From positions 1-14,102 of the forward strand of contig SKLX01000145.1 in NCBI GenBank assembly GCA_007121375.1: a stretch of DNA of 14,102 nucleotides, given 5' to 3'. The notes under the pieces are model-generated. The model saw only the letters and a list, made by a program, of their open reading frames with translations, ran no database searches and was not told the origin of the DNA. Both the position numbers and the translations under genes were made by a program. This DNA is from Bacillota bacterium. GTDB taxonomy: Bacteria; Bacillota; Dethiobacteria; SKNC01. Below, one piece after another: positions 14,047-14,102 of the stretch (position 1 is its first letter; every line of letters starts with the position of its first letter).

Positions 14047-14102
14047 AAAACCAGTCCCTTCCCCTATAACTAATCAATAGGAAAAATTCTAGTATTAATA
14101 TA

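Overview
The window looks like chromosomal sequence of an anaerobic Firmicute of the Clostridia type. Evidence: Bacillus/Clostridium-style split ADP-glucose pyrophosphorylase genes (glgC plus glgD), a GerMN-domain lipoprotein, a two-iron superoxide reductase, a non-pyrrolysine MttB-family methyltransferase, strong AAGGAGG-type ribosome binding sites, and frequent TTG/GTG starts. Genes are moderate in GC and the spacers are AT-rich. I cannot name the species. There are no rRNA or tRNA genes, insertion sequences, phage genes or CRISPR arrays, and no stretch over 300 bases lacks a gene.

Layout. (1) 30-1001, plus strand: a lipoprotein with two tandem GerMN domains, ending at a terminator shared with the convergent gene. 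(2) 4486 down to 1043, minus strand: a large UPF0182 membrane protein, then a VanZ-family membrane protein; the spacer holds nested inverted repeats and a likely promoter. (3) 4690-5415, plus strand: an MgtC/SapB membrane protein with a good promoter, divergent from UPF0182. (4) 5835-5455, minus strand: desulfoferrodoxin. Its ribosome binding site is separated from the ATG by a hairpin, and its 3' end shares a long palindrome with mgtC. (5) 6103-6300, plus strand: a small tautomerase with an extended -10 promoter, ending at a strong bidirectional terminator. (6) 14046 down to 6391, minus strand: a tightly packed six-gene run glgB-glgC-glgD-glgA-mttB-like-GGCT-like, closing at the same terminator.

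How they work together. GlgC/GlgD make ADP-glucose, GlgA elongates the alpha-1,4 glucan and GlgB branches it, so the first four genes form a complete glycogen synthesis operon. The two genes behind it, an MttB-superfamily methyltransferase without a cognate corrinoid protein and a gamma-glutamylcyclotransferase-like protein, are not usual glycogen partners. The desulfoferrodoxin fits an anaerobe defending against superoxide.

I saw no wholly new multi-gene system. The most unusual signals are regulatory: the hairpin between Shine-Dalgarno and start codon of the superoxide reductase; a possible ATT start for glgC; a stop-codon-embedding palindrome without a T-tract between mgtC and dfx; and a strong excess of CCWGG words.
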